DNA of 64,000 nucleotides from Phoenix dactylifera. Lineage: Eukaryota > Streptophyta > Magnoliopsida > Arecales > Arecaceae. Below are positions 11,401 to 23,328 of the stretch, one piece after another. The position numbers were made by a program, and so were the translations under genes. Under the pieces are notes generated by a model, which ran no database searches, was not told the DNA's origin, and was given only the letters and a program-made list of their open reading frames with translations. Positions within the stretch are counted from its first letter, which is position 1. The number at the start of each line of letters is the position of its first letter. The DNA lies in NCBI RefSeq assembly GCF_009389715.1, contig NC_052399.1:15379646-15443645 (forward strand). Direction: 5' to 3'.

Positions 11401-14400
11401 ATAACACAAGAGTTCTACATTAAGATCCCACTCACCCCATGGGAGAAAAAAACTACATTCTCAAACCTCTGACAATTATTAATTCGATTGGCTTTAGTTA
11501 CAAGAATAATAATAATTTGCCAGATGCCAGATTCATCATTAGAATTCTATCCTTACTAATTGACTCAGATAAACTTATAAATAATAATCTGTGGGAGTTA
11601 AGTAGTATCTGAAAAGTGGAGTATGTATGACTTGAAGAGCATAACTAGAACATATCTGTGCAACATAACTCTCATTATCTGTGAACATAGAAGAGTCCAT
11701 ATATTACCTTATCAAAGACAGGTAATATATGTTTGTTGAAATAGTTGAGAAACTTGCTACTTGATGCACCTCTCTGGAAAAAAAGCAATCAAAGTTTAGA
11801 CAGGTCAGGAACCATAGCAGCAGATTATTTTCTTAGCCATACTAACAAAAGATAGCCTGTCTCACATACCATGAAGAAAGGAAGAGCCATATACATGCAT
11901 GAAATCAATCTATCGATGTGATCAATATCTGATACCTGCAATAATACATGCGGTACATCCTTGTAAGAGATAATGATTCAGGATTTGGGCTTAAGTAGAA
12001 CCCACAAACTCCTTAAATATTTTGAAAATAAAGATTTAACTGATACCATTCACACTCTTCTCTAACAGAACTAGGAATTGCACAAATCAGGTGTTGCATA
12101 AACAACCTGAACCCAAGCAGTGCCAAAGTAAAAGTCAACAAAAACAAGCCTAATGCAAATGGCAAGAGGAAAAGACATCTTTTAAGTGAGCATCAAAGAC
12201 AAAAAAGAGGTGCTGTACAGAAGAAACTAAAGTTTAACACACTTGCACATTCTGATGCCACAAAAGCTATATACTTGCAAACACAGGTTTGAAAATGATC
12301 ATAATTCAGGACTAGTCCAGCAAGCATGATATTTCGGTTTTGGTAGGAGCCCATGAAACTGTCATGATAAACATTATATGGTAGGCACATATAAAACATT
12401 AGCATTTAAGTATTCTGAAAACAATTGCAGATTTCTTGCAATATCCCAACATGCGTCAACATGTACACAAAATATATTATAAAGTAAGATTCACAATCTA
12501 GGTATTGGACCCTGTACTAGTTCCATGTTGGTACAGTGTTGGTATGAATGGTATGGAGCCGGCTCAGCGTATCAACACCCGATACATCCTTCATACCAAG
12601 TATCAATTTGGTACTGGTGTAATACGGTATGTTCGATTTGGGCGGTACATACAGGTACTGCAAACCTTTTTATCAAGTCATGACAAAACCATATCTTAAT
12701 GGTGCTATATTAGCCAAGGTTTACAGACTCAATACTAGACCCTTTACCAGTACCCAACTGGTACACCTGGTACCAAGTGCACATACCTTGATACCAACAC
12801 TCGGTACAGCGGGGCATATCGTCTCGGAACCTATTGGTACAGTACATAATGCCGTGTACCATGTGGTACGGTCTGGTACAGCAAACCATGTATTAGCTCT
12901 TTTAGGTGAATATGCTACATCTGGTAGCCAAGAAATCTTTGATCACTTGGGGAAGAGAACTGAAACCATTCATGATTATTTTATTTCACCTATGAGGATG
13001 ATTAATTAAATCAGCTACAACATAATTGGCAAAAATGATAATAGCTAAAGGAATGTTATGAAGAAGGCTGGGCTTCAACAGTCCTTGCAGTCTGCAGAAT
13101 AAGCAGTTGTTCTTGAGCAAAACAAGCATTGGCAACCGAACAGCAATATAAATCCTGATGTCACTGAAACGACTACTATATTGCAGAATTACTAGAGATC
13201 AAAGAGGCAATTTGATCAAAGGATTTTCAAAGAAAGAGGAATGATTACATTCTTGGAGGCAGGAATTATCAGAACCAATAATGTCAGGATCAGCACTCAG
13301 TCATAAATCTAGGGGGCTAAGAGTGAAGTCGATCATGAATAGAATTGCATACTATAAGTTTTATTCAGATTTTAAAATTATAAAAACGTGAAAACAGGAA
13401 ATGGGGGAAAGAAACGGTAAAATAGATGAATAAAGGAAGGAAAAGCAACCCATGCAAATAAAAGTACTCTATTTTACATAATCCAAAATCACCAGATCCT
13501 GTGCCACCTAATAGGGATCAGCTTTACAGGTCCTCATAAAGCTGTATATAGCACGTCAGTGAAAAAAAACATTATGTCTAGCCATTGAGGATGTTTATAT
13601 ACTACTACTCCAAGTAGTTTTTGACAGATGATTGCAAGAATGGGGAGAGAAGCCTCTTGCTTTTTAACTCCATGAACTTCAAAATTTCTGTCTTCACTTT
13701 TTTAGAAGTTGGAAATCATAATAGGTTACTAATATTATGAGACGAAGGCTTATTAAATAAAATGTATTCTAAAAGCCAACTAGAATCATATGAAATGGAT
13801 ACTCCATCTGGGTTAGCACATTCTGTTTGACTTCATTCACATTTTTTTTGACAGCTAAATGTTTTTAAGTAATGTGTAGTGAGAGCTAGTGCAGCCTTGG
13901 TCTGCAAAGTGACTCGGCATCTCTGCTCCACAGTCCCTAGTCAAAAACCAACTATAGCACATCTTGTTACCAACCTGAAGATCTGCAACCAATAGATTTG
14001 GTTTTGCAATCACATGCTTGTTGTTAAAGCTTATAAGGTTCCTCCATTTGCTTAAAAACACCTTCTCAACTACAAACGAATGAAATTTACCAAAAAAGGG
14101 GACTCAATCTCATCTCTTTTAACCAGTTCTCTTCCACAATTATGAACTTATTGCAAGTGATTCAATAAGTGCAGCCCCAATCAATCCCAACACTAATAAA
14201 ACATTCTTCCACCTTTTTCAACAACTCTAGTTATGCAAAGAAACAGTCAGACCTTTATTCAAGAAAAAATTTTAGGACTTCTTTCAAGGCTGCTAGTCCA
14301 CAACTTGTCTAGGCTGTGTATCGGATTCAAGAACATGCCAGAAGCAATGGAGACACATGTAAAGTTCTCTTGGATCTTGGCAGCGATCCAGGACGTGTGT

Positions 14401-17400
14401 CCCCATAGACATGCCTGTTGTGCATCATTAGAAGGTGGAGAATGCAAAATCTGCCATAAATTTTGTTATTCGCGATCAGAAACATCACGATTTGTTTGTT
14501 GCCACCGATCACACCCAAAATCATATTAGCAGATGCTCAAGCATAGTGTCGCTCAATGTTGTCTTGAATTTAAATGCATCAATCAGGTCAAGAATTACCT
14601 CTTCTTTAAGTGAGTAGAGTATCCTGCTCATTTTTTCAAACTTTGAAGAAGAATGGGTTTTCAGATTCCTTTTACAAGAGCCAACAGCAGTAGACAATCT
14701 TACCCTTGAAAATCACAGACTTCGAAATTGCCCCAAAGATCACTCAGCACTTCAAGCTCTTAATAGTTTTCTTAGCTGTAGTGTGACATAGTTAATCAAA
14801 CTTGTTGTCATGTCTTTGCAGTTCCACATTGCAGTCCCTGGCCATTATTGTGTCAATGAAGATTCCTTTGCTGCTGGCTTTGGTGTAGATCCCATTGTAA
14901 TTGAGGCCACAATGTTATATAGTTCCACAAGTGAGCACAATATCAATGCCTATATTCTTCACTTGGCTTACAGGAACAACTAAGAATACCAGGCACATGG
15001 CTGATCCTCTTCAAAATATATGCAATTGAAACATACTTGGGGAAGATATGGATTCATCCCACAGCCCCCATCAATATCATATACCTAAATGTACGACTAA
15101 CAAGAGGCTTCCAATTTTCAAAACCATTTCACCTCTGACATTCCAAAAGATGCTATACCAATTCCATTCATCCACCTAAACAAATTTATCAATTAGGTAT
15201 CTGATAAACCCTTTCCATTGAATAATCATTTCATATTAATCCTCATTAAAATCCTCAATGATTTTTTCCTATCTCCTAATCAAAGGCATCATATTTAACC
15301 TTCAAGGCCTTTCAAGTACATGATTTTTTCTCTTTAAGACAAAAAAGAAGCATATTCTTCTACAAACTACCATAAAATGCACAGTATAATTGACACTTCA
15401 TTGAGCAATGTAAACAGAAACATCCAGATCTTTTTCCTTTTTATCATTGTCAGAGCACAAGTCTTAATGTAGCAAAGCAACTAGTGTGTAATCCAAGTAC
15501 CATTAATGCATATGGTTGAATTCCAAGATTTGCTGTTGACTTCGATTCAGCCTTGAACTCAAACATAATTGAGCAATTTACAGTTATTCCAACATTGTAC
15601 TAAGCAAAATTTTTAGTACAGTTTGGTACCCATACCTGTACCTAGCTGGTATATTGTCAATATAGTTCGGTTCTTGGCACTAACACCCTGTACAGGGGGC
15701 ATACCAAGTATCGTTTCCCAACTAGTAAGAGTCAATACACCCAATATGGACCAATATGTCCAGTATTGATATCCTCGGTACTAAGAACTACCTATTTTCC
15801 TTAGCTGGAGAGGACTATGACTTGACAGAAAATTTAAGAGAACAGCAGCCCACTTCAGAAGAGTAACTCTACCAAGCCATCAGATTGTCCTTATAAAGTA
15901 AATAGGTTTTTACTGTAATATAAGTAATAATTAGTTAAGGGGCAAACAATGAGCTAATAGCAAATTTCAGGGATGAAAATGTATTCTTGTTCCTTTTTTT
16001 AAGACAAAGGAATTGAACATTTTTTGAGAAGCAAAAGAGGGAACACCCACTAGCTTTTCATTAAGAAAATTGAAAAAAAAAATATAAAAGGAATGCTATA
16101 AGAAACAAAAGAAAAAGAGGAGACCTGAGAGAAGAGAGAGAAAAAAGGAGAGTATAACAGACAGACAAAAAGAACATCTAGCCCACAAAAAAAGAAGAGA
16201 GGACAGCCAGACGATCCTTAGGACAGGCCATGCTTTTATACCTAATCACAGAATGGTCTTACGTAGAAGAATCAAAGGCAGAAATAAGTATTGTCATCCT
16301 TGCTGGAAACGTAGTACAAGGCGAAGGTCATTTGTGACAAATGTATTTATCCCAATAGACGACACATTATATAGCAAAACTTTTTCGAACACATCTCATG
16401 GCAGGATAATATGACTTGTGTTTCTGAGAAAAAGAAAGGTTTATGGTAGTTGGTGAGATTGATTGATCAGGATACCATATGTTGACAACTCCATTATCAA
16501 CAACATCTCATCTTTTCCATTATTCAATCATCACAATTACTTACATTAAATTGTGCATCAAGGTCGGCCTGGCCTTCAATAATCTCAAGCAGTTCTTGAA
16601 TATGCTCTGGAGGAGCACCATCCTCAAATATGCTAAAACTCCCCAGGAAATCCATAAATGATTTAAATTCAGCACCAGTTACATCTTGTAAACTCTGAGA
16701 TACAACAACTTCTTTGTTAGAACACTTTTGGCCAATGATGAACTTGGCATGAAACACTATAATTATCCAAGAAGAATTCCAACATATAAGTCAAAATAGA
16801 ATCACAACTCTAATGGAGGAAACTTACTTTCTTCACCAAATCAGTGACATGTCTTTCCATTTCCACTTGAGGCTTAAAAAGCTCAGCTTTGAAAGGAAGC
16901 ACCTGATTTGAACATATTTAGAATTATGACTCAGACACTACAAATTATTTTCCCAAAGCAGACATGCAGGTTGACACACATTTACCTTGTCCCGAAGGAA
17001 ACAAATAACTTTTTCACGGACTAATTCCATGCCTAGCTCAACATGCTTAAACAAAGCTGTCAATGAAGCTGCACAAAATAAAAAATTATCAATAAGATAT
17101 GAGGAGAAAAGTGAATTTTTTTTAAAAAAAAATCCAGCTTGACGCAATTCAATTTTAAAATGCTCTAATATTTGTCTCAACTAGCAATAAGCAGTGCCAT
17201 GTCAAGCGCAGGTGCAACTCCATAATGAAAGCGAAATTTTTTTCGAAAAGGCCCATTTTCAGGACTGAATGGGTACCATGCCAACCAGTGCTAGGTGCTG
17301 GAACTGGCCCAGCAAGGTACATATTGACCAGCATGGACCAACAGGGAAGCACTGGAAACCATGGTCTAAACCAAAAGGAAAATATTTGCATGGAATCACC

Positions 17401-20400
17401 GAAATTTCTACTCACACAACTGTGAGCATACAGTTATTGTTTAAATTGCAACAACAAGCTCAGACTCTGTTTTAGTTGCTACAACTAAAATCCTACTAAG
17501 ACCTAAAAAACGTGGATATATGGGCATCAGTTGTCAGGAATTCCTGGCAATAGTGTTATTGTCCAGCCTCATTCCAGTTCATGCACCCACCTAACATTTC
17601 CACCATATGCTGAATCAAATATCTTTTATCGCTATCATAATTTCATCAATATCAAATCAGTTTAATAAATATTATATCCAAAATGTCATTTTTGGATCCC
17701 TATATCTTGCATCTCCTTGAAATCCAATAACCATATTGAAATTTTATTATTTTGATCATCTAATAACATTCTATTCAAATAATTGATAGGTCATTTTATG
17801 CCCTTCATCTTGCAAATCTCTGCTTGATCATTCTTGCACCTAATTAGGGCTAGCAGCGAGTCAAGCATAGGCCAGCCATTCTCAAGCCCAAGCCCCACCT
17901 AGAGTTTTACAAGTTGCCTAGGCCCAGCCTTGGCTTGACTTTTATTACAAAAATTGGGCCTATCCCCAACCTTGGCCCAATCTTGATAGGCCTAGGCCCA
18001 GCTCCGAGTTGGCCCAGAGACTGAAGTGACTCTAGGGCATGGAACAGAAAGCATAAGTTAACAACCTTGAAGGATGACAAAATGGCAATGCTCTAGCAAT
18101 CACAACAATAGGGAGGATGAGAGGTGGAGTTTCCAGCGACAGTGGAATGAGATGAGAGCACATGAGGCAATAGCATCATAGGAAGAGAAAAATAGGGCTG
18201 CAAACAAGCTGAGCTGAGTAGGAGGCTCCTCAGGCTTGGCTTGCTAAAGGAAATGGTAATCAAGCTCAACTCTAGCATTGGGCTTGACACAATACTTTCA
18301 AGCTTCATTTATCTATCATTTTAATTTTTAACCAAGAATGAATGGACTTCTTATCAATCTGAGACAATCTTCCATTCAATTTTGCAAACTTCAGATGCTC
18401 AAGCTCAGGTTGTTTATGAATGAGCTATAAAATATGTTCAAGCTTAGCTCTTTTTCCAGCAGAATCAAGCTTGAACGAGCCACCACCATCGAACACGAGC
18501 TGTTCATGATTGTTCATTTGCAACCCAAAGAAAAAGTCCAACTGCAGCGAGGCAGCACAGGAGAGGTCAGATGGTGCCATCTGAGGCAAGGAGGGGCCAG
18601 GGGCTGAAGACAACATTGGACGAATAGAGGGCTCCAACAGCAGTGAGTTGGAAGAGGTGTAAGAGGGCTAGCGTGATGACATAGGCATCTAGAGGCAACA
18701 AAAATGATAGATGGTGGAGCTATAGTGGCGTGGGCTAGTAGGGGCTCTCATGAGAGCGATTGACAATTTTACAGCAGCAGCATATGTGGGCTGGAGCTCC
18801 AATGGCTATAGTGGATGGCCAACCTTCAACTGTCAATCCCACAGCAGAGATGGCTAAAGAGCTATGACAATGACAAGCAACCAGAGAGTGATGAGATAAT
18901 AAGAAGAGACGGGAGTGGAAGAGAGGATAGCGAAAAGATGATATTTTTCTTTATTTAATGTGGATCATCCACTCAAGATAGAAAACCCAAAATGACTCTC
19001 CAATATGTATTATTTACTTATTAGATAATAATATAAATATGTTATATCGGATCAAACCATGGATGCCCTGTTTTGGCTGATGGAGTAGGTTATGGACCAG
19101 GCCTGGGCATAGCTAAGGCTTGTCCAAACTCAGCCTGAAATCAGTTTGGCTTGCAACATTGAGCCTGGCCTTATCCTGAAGCCTTTTCTGGCCTGGGCAG
19201 AGCCCAAGTTTGACCTCGATTGATGGGCCACATGCTGGACCGAGCCCATTAGCAGCCCTACACTTAATCCCTCTCTCATGCCTAATACTAGTTTAACCAA
19301 CATAGCTATTTACCAGTGAAAATACAATAATCTCTCTTTGATATGGCGGGGAGTATCTACTTTGTCATGCTTCTCCTTGCCATCAAACTTAATTCTAAGA
19401 TCTGTTATTTTGACCTTTTTCTAAAATATATTTCATCAATTTCTCATTAAACAACGAATATAGCACCAATCCACCAGTTTACCTTGGGGTTGAAAGCTGA
19501 CATCAAATATGTAAGGAAGGTCATGATTTATTTCCTAATTTTATAAGCTCCTTTCATCTTTGCATGTCTTTTACTATTCTTATTATGAAATAATCATGTT
19601 ATCAATTGGATCTTAATCAAATATGATACTCAATGATAACATTCTATAAAACCAAACCTACTTGTTAATTTAATGTTATGCTTGCAACAATGTGGCAAAC
19701 CTACTTGTGAATTTAATACTATGTTTGCAACAATGTGGCTAGCTTTAACTTCTTTCCCCGCAAGAAAAATTGAAGGCCTATCTAAGATGTTTGAAAGAAA
19801 TGTACAATAAAAGGCAAAGAATTTTATTAATGAGTGTGATCTAAAAATACAAATATTCTCATGGAAGTAGATCTACATATTATATGAGAAGATGCTTTCA
19901 TAAGGACAGTATTATAATAGAAAAGCAGCATAGGTTAAGCTAGGCAAAGTAAATAAAGTTATGTAGAATCACTAGACCCAAATAGCCGAATAAAGCTAAT
20001 CACTCATGGTTATCAGTTTGGTTGTTATTACGATAAGCAGATTACCTTTTGCATCCTGCCTTAAAAGGGACATGATGGCTTTATGCACTGCATCACGCTC
20101 CACGTTTTCCTCTAGGGCATAAAAAGAACCACATAACCACAAAATGACAATGGTTTAAAGCTACAGAAATGAGGGGAGGGGGAAGTACCAACTGTTAATA
20201 GTTGTCCAAGAACATCTACAATTTTAGAAACATGTTCTGGTGTATCTTTGCAAAGAAGAGGGAGCCCACGAATAGCTTGCACTCTAATCTGTAAATAGAT
20301 GAATAACAACTAATTTTAATGAAACCAGGGAAAGCACACAGGGAAATGGGATGACAAAACCCTTAAAAAATATTTCAATTAGAAACACAGCTGTAAGACA

Positions 20401-23328
20401 ATTCAATGATTAAAATAATTAGCCATGAGCTTCCAGTTACTCATGCTCTGCATACACTTAGTCAATAATAAAAGTAAATAGATGGTATGCCTATGCTAAG
20501 ATATAAAGACGTGCTGTAGGCGATGTATGCCAAGTAGAAGAGAATGAAGTAAAATTCTTCGCACAGGTAACAAGGAGTTAACATTACCACTGATTGGTTC
20601 ATACCAATTGTTAATTTGGACAAACAATTGTCAGAAAAAGTATCATGAGGAGGCCAAGAACTTATGAGTCCAAATAAAGATCACAGCAAGAATTTACAGT
20701 GCGTAAATACAAGAAGAGCTTATATTGTTAAGTTATATGAATGTCTTACCAGCTAATGGAAGACCTAAGTTGACATAATGTAAGTTGTGTGAGTAGATAT
20801 AAAATATCTTCTAGTAATGTTAGAGATAGCTTGTAAAAAGAATAATTGGCAAATAGGATTCATAATGCTGACAAATATACAGGAATAGCCTTGATGGTTA
20901 TGACCATAGTTACACTTTAGGGAAGTAGGAACTTGCATACTATGTCAATTTACTTCCGAGATTTTATTATTGTCTGCCAATTTGTAGCAGCATTTGAGTC
21001 CATATATACTTGTCCACATGCAAATGCACATCTGCGGGTACATATTAGTGACTTTGAAGATAAGAAATCCTTAGTTCAACCAAAAGCTGAGCATAAAACA
21101 TTTCACGATTTTATCTTCCTCAATTCTTGCATATATGCATATACAATTATATATATTGCACAATTATAATGCTACTGCCAGAGTAACTTAGTGAGTTGCC
21201 CCTACTAGCAAATGACAAATATACCCCAGATATTGCATTGAATATTTTTTTGTGCATGGGAGTATATTTGTCGTTTGGTTGATGTTGCCAATGTACCTTT
21301 TTTTTCCTCTAATCATTGCAGCAATGAATGCTTTTTTATGTCGAGCCATTAAGAGTAGAGAACAAAAATCATATGGGACAGGCACCAAAGAAGGAAATAT
21401 AGAGCAAACTTCCTATTTTGTCATATTTCCCCTGGTGCCCATCTTAAAGAAAAAACTCAATAATCAAGAATTTCTCCTACTAATGGAGTCGTCAGTCCCA
21501 TGATTTAAAAAAAAAAAAAAAAAAAAATCACTCGCATCATCCTCTTTCTTTCTTGTTTTCAGAACATGCTTTTATCGGTAGACACTACATAATCAGATGA
21601 TACACACCAAGCAAAATAGTCATCTAACAAACTAATACATACATCTAGATAAATCAATAAATAGTTACCATAATACTATATTCACCATTATACAATAAAC
21701 GGCCAGGTGACGCACACTTAACAATTAGTTATCTAGCAACCCAATATACACATCCAAACAAATTGATATACAGTTTCCAAAATATTATATTCGCCAATAC
21801 ACACTACATGGCTAGGTGATACATACTCATCAACTTCCTCATAAATGCTATAAGCTTCTTTAATACACATCCAATAGTAATCAAACACACACCTATAAGT
21901 AAATTGATACACAGTTTTCAAAATATGCATTTTTCAGTACATACTACAAGACTAGATGATACATACCAAGCAAATTAGTCATCCAACAAACCAATACATA
22001 TCTCTAGATAAATTGATAAATAATATCCAAAACATGATGTTCATTAGTACCTATACATAGTACATAATTTTCTAACTTTATCTGGCATAAAAAATTATAT
22101 ACATACCATTCCTTAGATTTCATGAACTCTTAAATGCAAAAATTCTAAAAAAGACAGAGATTTAGAGGAGAAGAAAAGAACTTGAAAAAGAGAAGGAAAA
22201 TCTCATAGACAGAAAAGATGGCTTGATGAGGAAAAGAATGGATGGAGAGGCTTGATGAAGAAGAAAGTGAATGTCGTGCACAATTTCTTTTCTTTCTTCA
22301 GTTTCTTTTTTTTTTTTTGACTGGCAGCTTTATTAGTAGAAGTCCTTGATTTTTGAGTTTCTTCCTTAAGATCAACATGCGGCAAAATAAGATGCCCGCC
22401 CCATATTTTCTTCTCTGGTGGCCACCTCATGTTATTTTTGTTCAAGAATAGATAACAATAAGCTTGAAGGCTTTTGATCCCCTGTGCATCAGAGTTCATG
22501 AAACGAAAATATAGCTCTAAAGAGAATGCAAAATAAAGGCTCCCACGCACTAGACATTACTATATACAGTGCACCTTTTAGGCGATACCTGTAAAAGAAG
22601 GCCAGCTCTGATTTCAGTGACGAACAGTTCTTTTTAAAATAGGAAATCGAGACCGCAAACTAAATCTAATGCAATTTCTACTCCTTTTTTTCCTATTTTG
22701 CAATCTCAAAAGCCACATTAGGAACATGAAGCAAGACTGCATTTCTCAGAAAGCATGTATCAACCTCTGGAAAAAGTTTCCACATCATTACAGATTGAAT
22801 TCTTTAGCACACCTAGTTTTTCTTTCAGTCTACAAGAATATTTAAAACTTTGAAACCTTTCAATAAAGCTGTATATTGAAAAAAAAAATGAATTGTAGAA
22901 ATACGCATAACCCTAGAAATCAAGAAGCCAAAGAATCAGAACCAACCGCAAGCTCTTCCTCCTCGACCAAATCGAACTGGGCGGTCATGGCCTTGAGCGC
23001 AAGGTTTGGGAAGAACTTGAAGAACCTCGGAATGAGCTGCGCTGCCAGCTGCTTCGCCTTCATGCTCTTCCCTTGTACCGCCATTATGATGCCCTCGTAG
23101 TCGCTCGCGTGCTATCACCCAAAACCCCAATCCCCCAATCAAAACCCTAGAGTCAGAAGAAATCAAAGAAGCGGAGCAAGAAAAGAGGATTAGCCGCAAG
23201 AATCGAAGGAGAGAGGAAGACGAAGGCACCTGGGACTTGTCGTTGGCCTCGTTCAGCCGCTCCCCGAGCTCGTACAGCTTCTCAACCTCGGCGGCGTCGT
23301 CGACGACGGCATCGGATTCGTATGCCAT
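5464..23328 (-). CDS. API5: Apoptosis inhibitor 5 (API5)-like protein, complete, 16 exons, 551 aa
   Basis: Exons in transcript order: 23328-23230, 23111-22947, 20288-20189, 20111-20046, 17068-16986, 16902-16828, 16694-16545, 11935-11870, 11773-11708, 9818-9708, 9349-9263, 9182-9076, 6191-6077, 5991-5926, 5842-5742, 5662-5464. Every junction is GT-AG and keeps frame; the sum is 1656 nt. The start at 23328 sits in GCCGCCATGG and gives [11 protein letters not shown]. Residues 1 to about 450 form the helical ARM/HEAT-like repeat body of the API5 family. Conserved blocks include [29 protein letters not shown] and [12 protein letters not shown]. The tail has basic KK-G motifs and an RGG/GRGR-rich end (about 527-551), typical of plant members and suited to RNA binding. 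In rice, API5 controls tapetal programmed cell death with UAP56-type helicases (established knowledge); the same nuclear role is inferred here. Introns reach 4.6 kb. Confidence 0.95.
7775..8310. repeat. GC-rich fold-back repeat with a GTAC-rich left flank
   Basis: A stem pairs 8017-8038 with 8079-8100 (22 bp with about 3 mismatches). The inner stem TCGGCA/TGCCGA extends it. TGTTTCGTTCAAAACAG occurs directly repeated at 7992-8008 and 8110-8126, one copy on each side of the stem. Purine-rich GAGAGAAAG on the left (about 7888-7935) mirrors pyrimidine-rich CTCTCTTTC on the right (about 8165-8235), so a longer imperfect palindrome is likely. The left edge (about 7781-7860) carries GGTACCAGG and ACGGTACG words shared with other repeats in this window. 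GC content is far above that of the host intron. Confidence 0.55.
8530..8559. repeat. C-run followed by A-run
   Basis: About 16 C residues are followed by CAACA-type sequence and about 10 A residues in API5 intron 12. This is low-complexity DNA and prone to assembly or length error. Confidence 0.8.
9834..9857. repeat. (GAT)n microsatellite
   Basis: Roughly eight GAT/ATG trinucleotides lie in the intron immediately upstream (in transcript terms) of API5 exon 10, about 15 bp from its acceptor. Confidence 0.9.
10538..11336. mobile_element. PIF/Harbinger-like MITE, 799 bp
   Basis: The left end GGCCCTGTTTGGGGGAGCT is matched by its reverse complement at the right end (about 11318-11336), a perfect inverted repeat of about 19 bp. 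TTG flanks both sides (10535-10537 and 11337-11339). A 3-bp target duplication with GGCCCTGTTTGG-type ends is typical of PIF/Harbinger-derived MITEs, although the usual target is TWA. AAAGTACTTT words recur inside near both ends. The centre (about 10880-11150) is nearly pure A+T. There is no transposase ORF. Confidence 0.78.
12500..12890. repeat. GTAC-rich dispersed repeat, copy b
   Basis: This is a dense array of GGTAC, GGTATG, GTACCAA and CGGTACA words, in two halves (about 12500-12665 and 12740-12890) separated by ordinary sequence. The style matches the copies at about 7781, 15600, 17260 and 55630. An ORF crossing it is a by-product of the repeat. Confidence 0.55.
15595..15790. repeat. 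GTAC-rich dispersed repeat, copy c
   Basis: Words such as TTTGGTACCCATACC, CTGTACCTAGCTGGTA and CAAGTATCG resemble copy b. The copy is diverged and lies in API5 intron 7. Confidence 0.5.
17260..17340. repeat. GTAC-rich dispersed repeat, short copy d
   Basis: A short segment with GGGTACCATGCCAACC, GCTGGAACTGG and AAGGTACATATTGACC resembles parts of the other GTAC-rich copies. It is the weakest member of the set. Confidence 0.35.
17845..19260. mobile_element. hAT-like non-autonomous element, 1416 bp, hosting a nested element
   Basis: The left end is TAGGGCTAGCAG and the right end, reverse complemented, is TAGGGCTGCTAATGGG. The flanks CACCTAAT (17837-17844) and CACTTAAT (19261-19268) form an 8-bp target duplication with one mismatch, the size made by hAT transposases. 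Both subterminal regions are rich in GGCCCA, CCTAGGCCC and GCCTGGGC words. No transposase ORF is visible. A smaller element sits inside at 18193-18527. Confidence 0.68.
18193..18527. mobile_element. hAT-like MITE, 335 bp, nested in the larger element
   Basis: The left end TAGGGCTGCAAACAAGC pairs with the right end, which reverse complemented reads TGGGTTGCAAATGAAC. The flanks GAGAAAAA (18185-18192) and AAGAAAAA (18528-18535) match at 7 of 8 positions. The interior is rich in CAAGCTGAGC and AGCTCAAGC words, like the element at 521-1014. It inserted into the older 17845-19260 element. Confidence 0.6.
21507..21527. repeat. Poly(A) run of about 21 bp
   Basis: This is a homopolymer run in API5 intron 2. 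It could be the tail of a decayed retroelement, but no target duplication or element body was recognised. Confidence 0.8.
21595..22075. repeat. Degenerate tandem repeat, about 4 units of 110-140 bp
   Basis: Units begin near 21596, 21706, 21815 and 21955 with GRTGATACATACC-like sequence. Each then runs through AAGCAAATTAGTCATC, AACAAACCAATACATA, a TAGATAAATTGATA block, a TCCAAAATA block and TACATACTACA. Spacing varies (about 110, 109, 140 and 115 bp) and the units are well diverged, so the array is old. It is intronic in API5. Confidence 0.7.

Larger units (their letters stand above)
9819..11707 (-). other. API5 intron 9 (1.9 kb)
   Basis: This is a non-coding AT-rich intron. It contains the GAT microsatellite at its 3' end and a 799-bp Harbinger-like MITE (10538-11336). 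Nothing else in it is recognisable. Confidence 0.7.
11936..16544 (-). other. API5 intron 7 (4.6 kb, the longest in this gene)
   Basis: This intron is non-coding. It carries GTAC-rich repeat copies at about 12500-12890 and 15595-15790. The stretch 13800-15600 is mixed sequence with scattered short ORFs on both strands (for example 14233-14529) that do not match a domain I know. It may be old, decayed transposon DNA. Confidence 0.6.
17069..20045 (-). other. API5 intron 4 (3.0 kb)
   Basis: This is a non-coding intron containing a GTAC-rich fragment (about 17260-17340) and a nested pair of hAT-like elements (17845-19260 with 18193-18527 inside). The remainder is AT-rich and featureless. Confidence 0.7.
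20289..22946 (-). other. API5 intron 2 (2.7 kb)
   Basis: This is a non-coding intron. It contains an A-run (21507-21527) and a degenerate tandem repeat (21595-22075). ORFs in this stretch (for example 21252-21503 and 22203-22550) have no recognisable domains. Confidence 0.7.

Noticed and set aside
12629-13009. A 126-codon + strand ORF in API5 intron 7
   Set aside because: It is read across the GTAC-rich repeat, whose words favour open frames (Val-Pro, Gly-Thr, Tyr). It has no family resemblance.
14233-14617. Overlapping ORFs on both strands in API5 intron 7, considered as a retroelement gene
   Set aside because: I could not identify reverse transcriptase, integrase or zinc-knuckle motifs. 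Left as unassigned intron sequence.
16695-16757. An N-terminal extension of API5 exon 7 (reading [16 protein letters not shown]...)
   Set aside because: The upstream TATAG acceptor is out of phase with exon 6. The CTCAG at 16695 joins LVKK directly to [10 protein letters not shown] as in other API5 proteins.
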